This document shows positions 47,163 through 56,319 of a DNA stretch of 64,000 nucleotides, one piece after another. Origin of the DNA: Herbaspirillum sp. SJZ107 (lineage in GTDB: Bacteria > Pseudomonadota > Gammaproteobacteria > Burkholderiales > Burkholderiaceae_D); assembly GCF_006715485.1 (NCBI RefSeq), contig NZ_VFNH01000002.1:1364001-1428000 (forward strand). Direction: 5' to 3'. The translations under genes were made by a program, and so were the position numbers. Numbering within the stretch: position 1 is the first letter of the stretch; the number at the start of each line of letters is the position of its first letter. Below the pieces are notes generated by a model, which did no database searches, was not told the DNA's origin, and saw only the letters and a list, made by a program, of their open reading frames with translations.

Positions 47163-48260
47163 ATGAACGTCCAAGAGTATTACCAGCACGCGCTGACCGA
47201 GCGCGGCTTCAAGTCCGATGCTGCCCAGCAGCGCGCGGTGGACCGCCTGCAGCAGGCGTACGACGACTGGGTAAATTACAAGGCCCAGCGGTCGTCCGCT
47301 TTCAAGCGCCTGATCAACCGTCCCGACGTCCCGCAGGGCGTCTACATGTGGGGCGGGGTGGGGCGCGGCAAGTCCTTCCTGATGGACAGCTTCTATTCGG
47401 TGGTGCCGGTGGTGCGCAAGACGCGCCTGCACTTCCACGAATTCATGCGCGCCGTGCACCGCCAGTTGGACGAATTGAAGGGCGTGGAAGACCCGCTGGT
47501 CGAAGTCGCCAAGCGCATCGCCAAGAAGTATCGCCTGATCTGCTTCGACGAATTCCACGTCAACGACGTCGCCGACGCGATGATCATGTACAACCTGCTG
47601 TCCAAGCTGTTCGAGTACGGCGTCTCCTTCGTGATGACCTCGAACTACGACCCGGACAAGCTGTACCCGGACGGCCTGCACCGCGACCGCATGCTGCCGA
47701 CCATCGCGCTGCTGAAGGACAAGCTGGACGTGATGAACGTCGACGCCGGCATCGACTACCGCCACCGCGCGCTGGAACAGGTCGAGGCCTATTACACGCC
47801 GCTGAACGCGGCCAGCGACCACGCGCTGCGCGACGCCTACGCCAAGGTGGCCGACACCGCCGACGAAGACCCGCGCATGCGCATCGAGCAGCGCGAGATC
47901 CGTGCGCTGCGCCGTGCCGGCGGCGTGATCTGGTTCGACTTCCAGACCCTGTGCGGCGGCCCGCGCTCGCAGAACGACTACCTGGAACTGGCCAGCCGCT
48001 TCCACACCGTGATCCTGTCCGGCATCCCGCGCATGTCGGCCTCGATGTCGTCGGAAGCGCGCCGCTTCACCTGGCTGATCGACGTGTTCTACGACCACAA
48101 GGTCAAGCTTCTGATGTCGGCCGAGGTCGCGCCCGACCAGTTGTACACCCAGGGTTCGATGGCGAACGAGTTCCACCGTACCGTGTCGCGTATCATTGAG
48201 ATGCAGTCGCGCGAATACATGCTGGCGGAGCGCCGCGGCGCCGCCGACGCACTGGCGTGA
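47163..48260 (+). CDS. zapE: Cell division protein ZapE / AFG1-like ATPase
   Basis: This 365-residue P-loop ATPase of the AFG1/ZapE family has its Walker A in MWGGVGRGKSFLMD (~residues 62-75). Walker B is RLICFDEFHVNDVADAM, and sensor-like Arg residues lie in VMTSNYDPDKLYPDGLHRDRMLP. In E. coli ZapE associates with the division ring under stress. It commonly follows lpdA in betaproteobacteria, as here. Full length, no signal peptide. Confidence 0.93.
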   Translation: MNVQEYYQHALTERGFKSDAAQQRAVDRLQQAYDDWVNYKAQRSSAFKRLINRPDVPQGVYMWGGVGRGKSFLMDSFYSVVPVVRKTRLHFHEFMRAVHRQLDELKGVEDPLVEVAKRIAKKYRLICFDEFHVNDVADAMIMYNLLSKLFEYGVSFVMTSNYDPDKLYPDGLHRDRMLPTIALLKDKLDVMNVDAGIDYRHRALEQVEAYYTPLNAASDHALRDAYAKVADTADEDPRMRIEQREIRALRRAGGVIWFDFQTLCGGPRSQNDYLELASRFHTVILSGIPRMSASMSSEARRFTWLIDVFYDHKVKLLMSAEVAPDQLYTQGSMANEFHRTVSRIIEMQSREYMLAERRGAADALA

Positions 48261-48277
48261 TCCAACAAGAGGAACCG

Positions 48278-48958
48278 ATGAAACCCGAACCGATACTGCG
48301 CAGCGCCATCCTGGCCGCCCAGACCATTACCTTGAGCCTGGCCCTGGCGGCCTGCGCCGGCCCCGAGCCGGTCCCGCGCGAGACGCCGCCGCCGCCGGTG
48401 ACCTCGGTCGCCCAGGCCGACCAGCAACTGGCCGCCGTGGCGCGCGAACGCGCCGCGATCGAAGCCCGCTATGCCGAGCGCGAGCGCGTCTGCTACAACA
48501 AATTCTTCACCAACAATTGTCTCGACGAAGCCAAGGACACGCGCCGCCGCGCGCTGGCGACCCAGCGGGCGATCGAAGTCCAGGCTGCGCACTTCAAGCG
48601 CCAGGCCGTGGTCGAGGAACGCGACCGCGCCATGGCCGAAGCCGAGAAGCGCTTCCAGGCCGAGGAAGCGCGCCTGGCAGCGCAGCCGGCCAAGCCCGCG
48701 CCCGAGGTTGCGCCGGTGCCGGCGCCGCGCAAGTCGACCGTGCCGGCCAGGGTCGCCGAGCGCGACGCGCGCCTGCGCGAAGCCCAGCAGAAGGAAGCGG
48801 CCGGCGCCGCCAAGCGCGCCAGCAACGTGCGCGCCTACGAGAAGCGCAAGGCCGAGTCGGAAGAGCGCCAGCGCCGCGTGGCCGAGCGCAAGGCGGAGAA
48901 GGCTGCGAAAGCAGCCAGGGAAGCGGAACAAAAAGCCAAGGCTGCGCAGCCGAAGTAA
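48278..48958 (+). CDS. Putative lipoprotein with charged coiled coil
   Basis: This 226-residue protein has a lipoprotein signal (TITLSLALAACAGPEPV, lipobox LAAC), so it should be lipid-anchored. The mature part contains a conserved-looking CYNKFFTNNCLDEAKD pair of cysteines, then long Ala/Glu/Lys/Arg helices (VVEERDRAMAEAEKRFQAEE, RQRRVAERKAEKAAKAARE) likely to be coiled coil. The start at 48278 follows aagaggaacc, 17 bp after zapE. The family is not recognised. Confidence 0.7.
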   Translation: MKPEPILRSAILAAQTITLSLALAACAGPEPVPRETPPPPVTSVAQADQQLAAVARERAAIEARYAERERVCYNKFFTNNCLDEAKDTRRRALATQRAIEVQAAHFKRQAVVEERDRAMAEAEKRFQAEEARLAAQPAKPAPEVAPVPAPRKSTVPARVAERDARLREAQQKEAAGAAKRASNVRAYEKRKAESEERQRRVAERKAEKAAKAAREAEQKAKAAQPK

Positions 48959-48981
48959 GGTGGTGTTTGTGCTGCAGTAGG

Positions 48982-49002
48982 GTGGACGGCTTTGCCGTCC
49001 AC
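48982..49002. repeat. gtggacggc palindrome between convergent genes
   Basis: Arms gtggacggc and gccgtccac surround ttt, a perfect 9-bp stem between the lipoprotein and PP2C genes. It is the same core as at 19443 and 47115. Confidence 0.7.
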
Positions 49003-49010
49003 GCGTTCAA

Positions 49011-49778
49011 CTACCCGCGCGCTTGCGCGTGCCCCAGCTTGACGATGGCCATGCTGCAATTGCCCCACTTGCCTTGCGAGCGTTCGGCCGCCTTGTCGAT
49101 CAGCATCTCGGAGGCCTGGCGCGGGGTTGCCCGCGCGGTTGCCGCGCCCAGCTCGGCATCGGTGAAGAAATGCCACAAGCCATCCGAGCACAGCAGGAAC
49201 ACGTCGCCCGGCGCCAGCCCGGTATGGTGGCCGACGGTGACGAAGGGATCCTTGCGTCCATTGCCCAGCACATTCAGCAGCAGCTTGGACTTGCGGTGGT
49301 TCCTAGCCGATTCGAGCGGCAGGCGGTCGCTCGACACCAGGTGCTCGACGTAGTCGGCGTCGCCGGTGCGCGCCAGGCATCTGGCGTCATGGAAGTGATA
49401 CAGGCGCGAGTCGCCGACGTGCGCCCATACCGCCTCGCCATGCGGACTCAGCACCAGGCCGACGAAGCTGGCGTGGGCTTCGGCCTGCGCCGCGACCGCG
49501 TTCATCTTGATGATGGTGTGGGTCTCCTGCACGATGTCGCGCAGCACCTGCTCGAGGCGTTCGATGGACGGACGGTCGCCCGGCTTGAATTCGTCGAACA
49601 CCTGTTTGGCGGTATGCAGGACCTGTTCCGATCCGGCCGCACCCGCCAGCCCATCGGACAGGACCGCCAGCACATAGCCCGGCGCGCGGGCGCCGCCCAT
49701 CAGCGCCACCCGGTCGTTCTGCTGCGGGCGGTTGCCGAGGTGCTGCGCGGTTCCCGCTTCTATCTTGTATGAAGTCAT
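49011..49778 (-). CDS. PP2C-family serine/threonine phosphatase
   Basis: This 255-residue metal-dependent phosphatase of the PP2C fold has recognisable metal-site motifs: QQNDR (usually ..NED), AVLSDGLAG, AHVGDSRLYHF, and FLLCSDGLWHFFTD. It has no membrane or kinase domain. The start at 49778 (MTSYKIEAGTAQHLG) is supported by ggaaagccacgtt; the frame is open to 49823. Its target is unknown. The first motif lacks the usual Glu after Asn (N-D), a small deviation. It is divergent from the ydcH-like gene. Confidence 0.85.
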   Translation of the reverse strand: MTSYKIEAGTAQHLGNRPQQNDRVALMGGARAPGYVLAVLSDGLAGAAGSEQVLHTAKQVFDEFKPGDRPSIERLEQVLRDIVQETHTIIKMNAVAAQAEAHASFVGLVLSPHGEAVWAHVGDSRLYHFHDARCLARTGDADYVEHLVSSDRLPLESARNHRKSKLLLNVLGNGRKDPFVTVGHHTGLAPGDVFLLCSDGLWHFFTDAELGAATARATPRQASEMLIDKAAERSQGKWGNCSMAIVKLGHAQARG

Positions 49779-49813
49779 AACGTGGCTTTCCGATACCGGC
49801 TTGCCGAACTTTG

Positions 49814-49842
49814 TTGGCGGCAACGCCGGGGTAGATTAAACT
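49814..49842 (+). promoter_or_regulatory. Possible promoter for the ydcH-like gene
   Basis: A -35 ttggcg (49814-49819) and -10 taaact (49837-49842) lie 17 bp apart in the region shared with the PP2C gene. The match is modest. Confidence 0.35.
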
Positions 49843-49961
49843 ATGCACTGGTTTGCCCCAGTGTTGCAAGCCATTACGATAGCGACGCCCGCGCTCCCCC
49901 ATGCGGCGGCCCGCTGTCTTCCCACCCCTGTCCTTACTCAAACTGTCCGGAATTGCATACC

Positions 49962-50162
49962 ATGATCGACGTCCAGGAGATCCAGCGCCGTATTATCGAA
50001 CTCGACGTGGAACACCGCGATCTCGACGCCGTCATCGACATGCTGACCCGCGACGGGCATGCCGACCAGTTGCAGTTGCGCCGCCTGAAGAAGCGCAAGC
50101 TGCAACTCAAGGACCACATTACGCTGCTGAAGATGCAGCTGGTCCCCGACGTGCCAGCATAA
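49962..50162 (+). CDS. YdcH/DUF465 family small protein
   Basis: This 66-residue highly charged helical protein is of the DUF465/YdcH type: an N-terminal IQRRIIELDVEHRDLDAVIDML helix and a basic RRLKKRKLQLKDHITLL helix form a helical hairpin. Function is unknown in the family. The start at 49962 gives MIDVQEIQRR. It lies 42 bp before the DinG-family helicase gene. Confidence 0.78.
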   Translation: MIDVQEIQRRIIELDVEHRDLDAVIDMLTRDGHADQLQLRRLKKRKLQLKDHITLLKMQLVPDVPA

Positions 50163-50204
50163 TTTCCGTTAAGCTAGCGTCCTGTTTTCCGTTCCAAAAC
50201 CATT

Positions 50205-52283
50205 TTGACCGATCATCTCCCTGTGCCCGGCATCGCCGCGGACGAATCCGTTCCTCCCGCGCCAGCGGCGCCATCGTCCGACCAGCTGCCCGAACTGATG
50301 GGCACGCAGGCGCCCGGCAAATACGACGAGGAAGTCGACCGCATCTTCGGTGCGGGCGGCCCGCTTGCGCCCGCCGTCGGCACCTTCCGCCCGCGCCAGT
50401 CGCAGACCGAAATGGCCAAGGCGATCGCCGACGCCATCGGCAAGCAGGGCACCCTGATCGCCGAGGCCGGCACCGGCACCGGCAAGACTTTCGCCTACCT
50501 GGTGCCGGCTCTGCTGTGGGGCGGCAAGACCATCGTCTCGACCGGCACCAAGAATCTGCAGGATCAATTGTTCTCGCGCGATATCCCGACCGTGCGCAAC
50601 GCGCTGCGGGCGCCGGTCTCGGTCGCGCTGCTGAAGGGCCGCTCGAACTACGTCTGCCATTACAACCTGGAACGCACGCTGTCGAACGGGCGCCTGACTT
50701 CGCGCGACGACGTCGGCCACCTGCGCGAAATCTCGCGCTTCATGAAGATGACGAATTCCGGCGACAAGGCGGAATTGACCAAGGTGCCGGAAACCGCATC
50801 GGTATGGAACCTGGTCACGTCGACGCGCGAGAACTGCGTCGGCCAGGAATGCCAGTACTACCAGGATTGCTTCGTGATGAAGGCGCGCCGCGAAGCCCAG
50901 CAGGCCGACGTGGTGGTGGTCAACCACCACGTGTTCTTTGCCGACGTGGCGCTGAAAGAGGGCGGCATGGGCGAGCTGCTGCCGGCTGCCAACACCATCA
51001 TCTTCGACGAGGCGCACCAGCTGCCCGAAGTGGCCACCATGTTCTTCGGCACCTCGGTCTCGACTTCGCAGGTGCTGGAACTGTGCCGCGACGTGCTGGC
51101 CGAGGGCCTGGCGCATGCGCGCGGCGGTCCCGACTGGGCCAAGACCGTGATGGTGGTCGAGAAGGCGGCGCGCGACCTGCGCCTGACCTTCCCCGAAGGC
51201 AGCACCCGTCTGTCGCTGCCGCAATTGCCGCCGAGCTCGGATTTCTTCCCGGCGCTAGCCAAGCTGAAGGAAGAGCTGGAAGGCCTGGTCGACGTACTCG
51301 AGGAAAATGCCGAGCGCGCCGAGACGCTGGAGCAGTGCCGCGTGCGCGCGGTCGAGCTGCTGGAACAATATAAATCCTGGAAGAGCGAACCGAAGAAGGG
51401 CAAGGAGGTCGAGGGCGACGACGCGGTGCTGTGGGTCGAAGCCTTTGCTTCCGCGCTGCAACTGCACAAGACGCCGCTGTCGATCGCGCCGATCTTTGCC
51501 GGCCAGCGCGCCGGCACGCCGCGCAGCTGGATCTTCACCTCGGCCACGCTGGCGGTGAAGAACGACTTCAAGCACTTCAGCGCCCAGCTCGGCATGACCG
51601 GCGAGCCGGCGGTTAGCTGGCCCAGCCCCTTCGATTACCAGCAGCAGGGCATCCTGTACGTGCCGACCGGCCTGCCGGAGCCGAATACCATGGGCTATAC
51701 CGACGCCGTGGTCGACATGGCGCTGCCCGTGATCGAGGCCGCCGGCGGACGCTGCTTCTTCCTGTGCACCACGCTGCGCGCGGTGAACCGGGTGGCCGAG
51801 CGCCTGCGCACCGAGTTCGCCGATCGCGGCCTCGACTTCCCCCTGTTCGTGCAGGGCGAACGCGGCCGCACCGAACTGCTGAATTCCTTCCGCACCGCCG
51901 GCAACGCCGTGCTGGTGGGCAGCCAGAGCTTCTGGGAAGGCATCGACGTGCGCGGCGAGGCGCTGTCGCTGGTGATCATCGACAAGCTGCCGTTCGCCCC
52001 GCCGGACGACCCGGTGCTGGCCGCGCGCATCGAAGTGATGGAAAAGAAGGGCATGAACGGCTTCGTCCATCACACCTTGCCGGAAGCCATCATCAACCTG
52101 AAGCAGGGCGCCGGCCGCCTGATCCGCGACGTCGAGGACCGCGGCGTGCTGATGCTGTGCGATCCGCGCGTGATCAGCAAGCCGTATGGGCGCCGTATCT
52201 GGCAGAGCCTGCCGCCGTTCAGGCGGACACGGGTGCAGGCCGACGTCATCGATTTCTTCAAGCAGCCAAAACCGGAAAGCTAA
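50205..52283 (+). CDS. dinG: DinG-family ATP-dependent DNA helicase
   Basis: This 692-residue XPD/DinG-like superfamily 2 helicase has Walker A in AEAGTGTGKTFAYLV and a DEAH box in IIFDEAHQLP. Four probable [4Fe-4S] cysteines lie in YVCHYN and CVGQECQYYQDCF, just before VVVNHHVFFAD. Motifs V and VI are in FWEGIDVRGEAL and QGAGRLIRD. The start is probably the TTG at 50205 (TTG ACC GAT CAT), since no better start exists before the conserved region. This makes the N-terminal ~40 residues uncertain. Such helicases unwind 5'-3', including DNA-RNA hybrids. Confidence 0.9.
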   Translation: MTDHLPVPGIAADESVPPAPAAPSSDQLPELMGTQAPGKYDEEVDRIFGAGGPLAPAVGTFRPRQSQTEMAKAIADAIGKQGTLIAEAGTGTGKTFAYLVPALLWGGKTIVSTGTKNLQDQLFSRDIPTVRNALRAPVSVALLKGRSNYVCHYNLERTLSNGRLTSRDDVGHLREISRFMKMTNSGDKAELTKVPETASVWNLVTSTRENCVGQECQYYQDCFVMKARREAQQADVVVVNHHVFFADVALKEGGMGELLPAANTIIFDEAHQLPEVATMFFGTSVSTSQVLELCRDVLAEGLAHARGGPDWAKTVMVVEKAARDLRLTFPEGSTRLSLPQLPPSSDFFPALAKLKEELEGLVDVLEENAERAETLEQCRVRAVELLEQYKSWKSEPKKGKEVEGDDAVLWVEAFASALQLHKTPLSIAPIFAGQRAGTPRSWIFTSATLAVKNDFKHFSAQLGMTGEPAVSWPSPFDYQQQGILYVPTGLPEPNTMGYTDAVVDMALPVIEAAGGRCFFLCTTLRAVNRVAERLRTEFADRGLDFPLFVQGERGRTELLNSFRTAGNAVLVGSQSFWEGIDVRGEALSLVIIDKLPFAPPDDPVLAARIEVMEKKGMNGFVHHTLPEAIINLKQGAGRLIRDVEDRGVLMLCDPRVISKPYGRRIWQSLPPFRRTRVQADVIDFFKQPKPES

Positions 52284-52385
52284 CCTTTCCACTTGTGCCC
52301 CCACAAGATGCACCATGAATGACTTGCTAAAGTCAGCAGGTCCTGGCCTGCGGCTGACACCGGCAGGCAAAATTAAGGGGGTGCA

Positions 52386-52991
52386 ATGGCAATTCGTTAC
52401 GGCTGTTTTTTCAGCTATGCCCATGGCCGGCATGAGCTGATGCAGCGTTTCAAGGCCACGCTGGCGGATGCGCTGCGCTGCTATCTGGAACCGTATTTCG
52501 ACAACGAAGACGAGCTCTTCGTCGATGTCGAGCAGCTCGGCGGCGGAGACGACCTCGACCGCAAGATCGCACGCGCGATGTGCGAGAGCGTCTGCATGGT
52601 GCTGATCTACACGCCGAAGTACGAGGCGCATGCCTACACGCGGCGCGAGTACGCGGCCATGCGCCGGCTCGAGGCCGAACGCAGCAAGTGGTACACGCTG
52701 CCCAGCCGCCTGATCATCCCGGTCATCATGACCCAGCACCCGGATGGCCTGCCGCCCCAGATCACCGATTCGTTCTACGTCGACTTCTCGCGTTACACGA
52801 TGGCGACCGCCGACCTCAAGTCGAATCCGGACTTCCTCCCGGATATCGACCGTATGGTCAAGCGTATCGTCACGCACTACCACTACCAGAAAAAAAGCAT
52901 GCCCCCGGGGTACGACTGCAACCAATTCGTGCTTCCCGATGTCCCACCTCCCTGGCGCGAGAGTCCGGATCCAACCTTCCCAAAAAAATGA
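52386..52991 (+). CDS. TIR-domain protein
   Basis: This 201-residue protein is mostly a single TIR-like domain. It begins with the strand YGCFFSYAHG (residues 5-14). Helices and LFVDVEQLGGGDDLDRKIARAM, then VCMVLIYTPKYE (box 2-like) follow. The probable NAD-cleaving Glu is E88 in TRREYAAM, placed as in catalytic TIR domains. A short C-terminal tail lacks a second domain. Bacterial TIR proteins of this type cleave NAD in immune and toxin systems, or act as scaffolds. The start follows aaggggg. It overlaps the 12 leading bases of the next frame, and the two genes are clearly coupled. The pair sits between dinG and surE. Confidence 0.75.
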   Translation: MAIRYGCFFSYAHGRHELMQRFKATLADALRCYLEPYFDNEDELFVDVEQLGGGDDLDRKIARAMCESVCMVLIYTPKYEAHAYTRREYAAMRRLEAERSKWYTLPSRLIIPVIMTQHPDGLPPQITDSFYVDFSRYTMATADLKSNPDFLPDIDRMVKRIVTHYHYQKKSMPPGYDCNQFVLPDVPPPWRESPDPTFPKK

Positions 52992-52999
52992 GGAGCCTT

Positions 53000-54610
53000 A
53001 TGGAAACCAACCGCATCACTGGCATGTCGGCCGCCGGAGGGCCGGCTGCCGGGCCGCAGGCCACGAAGACCGGCGAGGTGACGACGTTCTATTCCTATGA
53101 CGGCGCCAGCGTGCGCAGCCAGGCGCTCGCGCATGCCGGCTGGCTCCTGGCCGGCCGCAAGCATGCCAGGACGCCGGTGCTGATGATCGACTGGGACCTC
53201 GAGGGTCCCGGCCTGCACCATTATTTTCCGCGCACCCAGGACGCCGCCGCCCCCGGGCGCAGCGGCGTGCTCGAACTGTTCGAGGCCTGCCGCGACCGCC
53301 TGCGTGCGCCGGGACGCGGCTTCGGCGACGACACCGAGGCGCTGGCCGCGCACGTGCTCGACAGTATCGACTGGGATGCCCACATCGAACGGGTGGATGA
53401 TGGCCGCCCGCTGTACCTGATGCGCGCCGGCCGCTTCGACGACAGCTATGGCGAGCGCGCCGACCGGCTCGACTGGGACGCGCTGTTCTGCGCCTGCCCG
53501 GCGCTGTTCCGCAGCTTTGCCGCGCACCTGAAACAGCGTTTCGCCCACGTGCTGATCGACTGCCGCAGCGGCCGCTCGGCCGCGACCAGCGTCTGCACCG
53601 CGCTGCTGGCGGACAAGATGGTCGGCCTGTTCACGCCCGACCCGCGCAGCCTGGACGGCTTGCAGGGCGTGGTCGCGCGAGCCCTCGACTACCGCTGCAG
53701 CCACGAGGACGAGCAGCGGCCGCTGCTGGTGTATCCGTTGCCGAGCCCGATCGACGCGGCCTGCGAGGGGCGCCTGCGCTGGCGCTACGGCGACGCCCAT
53801 TGCCGCGACCGCGACCGAGATGTCGGACCCGCCGGACCGGCCTACCAGCCGGCACTGGAAAAGCTGCTGAGCGCCTGTTACGGCGTCTCCAGCGTGTCGC
53901 TCGACAGCTACCTCGACGAAGTGCAGCTGCCCCAGGCCGGCCTGGTCGGCATGGCCCTGCCGACCGGACGCACCCAGGTGTCCGGGGGACGGCTCGGCCC
54001 GGTGCGCAGCATCGAGGCCCTGCTCGAATGGCTGGAGCCGGGGCACTTTCCCTGGCGTCCGCTGGCCGAGGTGCGCCTGGTACAGGCGGTCGATGCGCTG
54101 CACGAGCGCGCCGCCGACCCCCAGGCCCCGGCCCTAGTGCGCGAGCTGGCCCGCCTGGGCCAATCCTACCTCGGGCAGCAGGGCGAACTGGAAGCGGCGC
54201 GCCGGATCGAACAGCACGTGGTCGCGCTGGAAGAAGGCTTGCATGCGATGGAGGAGGGCAAGCGCGGCCATCCCGGCGTGCGCCGCGGCGCCGACGGCGT
54301 GGCCGGGAGTGCGGCCGGCGCGGCCGCAGCCGGCGCCGATGCCCTCGACGACAAGCTGTCGCGCCTGCAGGAACTGATCGACAGCCGCAGTCCACGCGAG
54401 GCGCGGGCACTGGCCGACAGCTTGCGCACCAGCATCCTGCGCCCGAGTGTGGCGCATGCGCTACGGCGGCGCGGAGCGGCCATGATCAAGCAGGTCTATT
54501 TGCAGGAAGGCGACAAGGACGCCTTGCTGGCATTCACCCAGGACGAGGTGCATTCGCTGGAAGGGGCCCTGATCCAGGCCGCCGGTGGACGGCCGCTGGT
54601 GCCCGGTTGA
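53000..54610 (+). CDS. MinD/ParA-like protein with degenerate P-loop, TIR partner
   Basis: This 536-residue protein keeps much of the MinD-like fold found in TIR-associated ATPases: FYSYDGASVRSQALAHAGWLLA at 30-51, then VLMIDWDLEGPGLHHYF at 60-76, HVLIDCRSGRSAATS, and VGLFTPDPRSLDGLQGVV. The Walker A that normally reads KGGVGRT in this group is YDGASVRS (33-40): the Lys is replaced by D34 and two glycines are lost, so ATP binding is doubtful. The C-terminal ~170 residues are helical with an Ala-rich linker. ATG 53000 is chosen for the aggag directly before it; an in-frame ATG at 52988 overlaps the TIR stop as ATGA. Confidence 0.72.
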   Translation: METNRITGMSAAGGPAAGPQATKTGEVTTFYSYDGASVRSQALAHAGWLLAGRKHARTPVLMIDWDLEGPGLHHYFPRTQDAAAPGRSGVLELFEACRDRLRAPGRGFGDDTEALAAHVLDSIDWDAHIERVDDGRPLYLMRAGRFDDSYGERADRLDWDALFCACPALFRSFAAHLKQRFAHVLIDCRSGRSAATSVCTALLADKMVGLFTPDPRSLDGLQGVVARALDYRCSHEDEQRPLLVYPLPSPIDAACEGRLRWRYGDAHCRDRDRDVGPAGPAYQPALEKLLSACYGVSSVSLDSYLDEVQLPQAGLVGMALPTGRTQVSGGRLGPVRSIEALLEWLEPGHFPWRPLAEVRLVQAVDALHERAADPQAPALVRELARLGQSYLGQQGELEAARRIEQHVVALEEGLHAMEEGKRGHPGVRRGADGVAGSAAGAAAAGADALDDKLSRLQELIDSRSPREARALADSLRTSILRPSVAHALRRRGAAMIKQVYLQEGDKDALLAFTQDEVHSLEGALIQAAGGRPLVPG

Positions 54611-54668
54611 GCAATAAATGTGCAGCGGGGTAGGTCGCTCCGGGCGTTGCTTCAGGTAAAATCGCTGC

Positions 54669-55406
54669 ATGCGTATCCTTATCAGTAACGACGACGGCTA
54701 TCTCGCCCCCGGCATCAACGCCCTGGCCGAAGCGCTCGCGGCGGTTGCCGACATAGTGGTGGTCGCCCCCGACAGCAACCGCTCGGGCGCGTCCAACTCC
54801 TTGTCGCTCGACCGTCCGCTGTCGGTGTCGAAGGCTGCAAATGGTTTTTATTTTGTCAATGGCACCCCGACCGACTGCGTGCATATCGCATTGACCGGGA
54901 TGCTCGACGTGCGCCCCGACCTGGTCGTGTCCGGCATCAACAACGGCCAGAACATGGGCGACGACACCCTGTATTCGGGCACGGTTGCGGCCGCGACCGA
55001 AGCTTTCCTGTTCGGCATCCCGGCGATCGCGTTTTCCCAGGTCCACTCCGGCTGGGCCGAGGTGGAATCGGCGGCCAGGGTGGCGCGCGACATCGTGCTG
55101 CGCCGCTTCGACGGGGTCGACGCGCCGTTTCTGCTCAACGTCAACATTCCCAATTTGCCGTACGAGCAGATGGGGCCGCTTACCGCGACCCGCCTGGGCC
55201 GCCGCCACCAGTCGGAACCGGTGATCCGCGGCCAGGATCCGCGCGGCCGTGAAATCTTCTGGATCGGCGCGCCCGGTGCCTGCCGCGATGCCGGCGAGGG
55301 CACCGATTTCCATGCGACCGCCCAGGGCCGCGTCTCGGTCACGCCCCTGCAGGTCGACCTGACCCACCGCGAGCAGCTGGCGCTGCTGCGGAGCAGCCTG
55401 GAATGA
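54669..55406 (+). CDS. surE: 5'-nucleotidase SurE
   Basis: This 245-residue metal-dependent nucleotidase acts on nucleoside 5'- and 3'-monophosphates in stationary-phase survival. The N-terminal [14 protein letters not shown] carries the metal-binding Asp-Asp. [16 protein letters not shown] and [20 protein letters not shown] are family motifs. The order surE-pcm-nlpD-rpoS is the classical arrangement in proteobacteria. It starts 58 bp after the P-loop gene and 7 bp before pcm. Confidence 0.95.
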   Translation: MRILISNDDGYLAPGINALAEALAAVADIVVVAPDSNRSGASNSLSLDRPLSVSKAANGFYFVNGTPTDCVHIALTGMLDVRPDLVVSGINNGQNMGDDTLYSGTVAAATEAFLFGIPAIAFSQVHSGWAEVESAARVARDIVLRRFDGVDAPFLLNVNIPNLPYEQMGPLTATRLGRRHQSEPVIRGQDPRGREIFWIGAPGACRDAGEGTDFHATAQGRVSVTPLQVDLTHREQLALLRSSLE

Positions 55407-55413
55407 GCCAACC

Positions 55414-56286
55414 ATGAGCGAAAAGCGCAGCAATTTTCCCTTGCCGCTGTCGTCCGTGACCGGACCCGTCACGCGCAAACCGGTCGAGCGGGCGCCGATC
55501 GCGACCCCGCAGACCGCGACGCAAAACGCGCGCAGCAACAGCCAGGGCGCCGCCACGCGCGCCCCGGTGCAGCCCGCGCCGGGCCCGGCCGGACCGGCCA
55601 AGAGCCAGGCCCAGCCGCAGACCCAGACCGCGCTGCCGCGCTCCGACCTGATGGCGACCGAAGCGCCGCGCCGCGCCATGGCGCAGCGCGTGGCGCGCCA
55701 GGGCGTCAAGGATCCGCAGGTCCTGAGTGCGCTCGAAATGGTGCCGCGCCACCTGTTCCTGGAGCCGGCCATGTCGGCCCAGGCGTATGCCGACATCTCG
55801 CTGCCGATCGGCCACAACCAGACGATTTCGCAGCCCTACATCGTGGCGCGCATGATCGAATTGCTGCGCGGCAGGGGCCATCCGCTGCGCCGCGTGCTCG
55901 AGATCGGTACCGGCTGCGGCTACCAGGCGGCGGTGCTGTCCTGCGTGGCCCAGGAGGTGTATTCGATCGAGCGCATCAAGCCGCTGCACGAGCTGGCCAA
56001 GGCCAACCTGAGACCCTTGCGCATCGCCAACCTGCGTTTGCAGTACGGAGATGGTATGCTAGGGCTGCCGCAGGTGGCGCCCTTCGATGCCATCATCCTT
56101 GCTGCGGCCGGACTCGAGGTGCCGCGCGCACTGCTCGAGCAGATGGCCATCGGTGCCCGACTGGTGGCGCCCCTCGGCGCCCATGTCCAGCACCTGCAGC
56201 GCATCATCCGCACCGGCACATCGGAATGGACCAGCGAAACGCTGGAGGCCTGCCATTTCGTTCCGTTGCGGCCAGGCACAGCCTGA
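55414..56286 (+). CDS. pcm: Protein-L-isoaspartate O-methyltransferase with N-terminal extension
   Basis: This 290-residue methyltransferase repairs isoaspartyl residues with S-adenosylmethionine. The catalytic domain begins near residue 80 ([27 protein letters not shown]). It contains the [19 protein letters not shown] active-site loop and the SAM motif [15 protein letters not shown]. The first ~75 residues form a low-complexity Pro/Ala/Gln/Thr extension not needed for catalysis; it is common in Oxalobacteraceae relatives but its role is unknown. The start ATG 55414 is 7 bp after surE. Confidence 0.92.
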   Translation: MSEKRSNFPLPLSSVTGPVTRKPVERAPIATPQTATQNARSNSQGAATRAPVQPAPGPAGPAKSQAQPQTQTALPRSDLMATEAPRRAMAQRVARQGVKDPQVLSALEMVPRHLFLEPAMSAQAYADISLPIGHNQTISQPYIVARMIELLRGRGHPLRRVLEIGTGCGYQAAVLSCVAQEVYSIERIKPLHELAKANLRPLRIANLRLQYGDGMLGLPQVAPFDAIILAAAGLEVPRALLEQMAIGARLVAPLGAHVQHLQRIIRTGTSEWTSETLEACHFVPLRPGTA

Positions 56287-56319
56287 GCATGCCAGAACGT
56301 TGTAACAGAAACAGAGAGA

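Noticed and set aside
45588..48176. An 862-codon antisense frame over lpdA and zapE
   Set aside because: Shadow frame. Both sense genes carry all family motifs.
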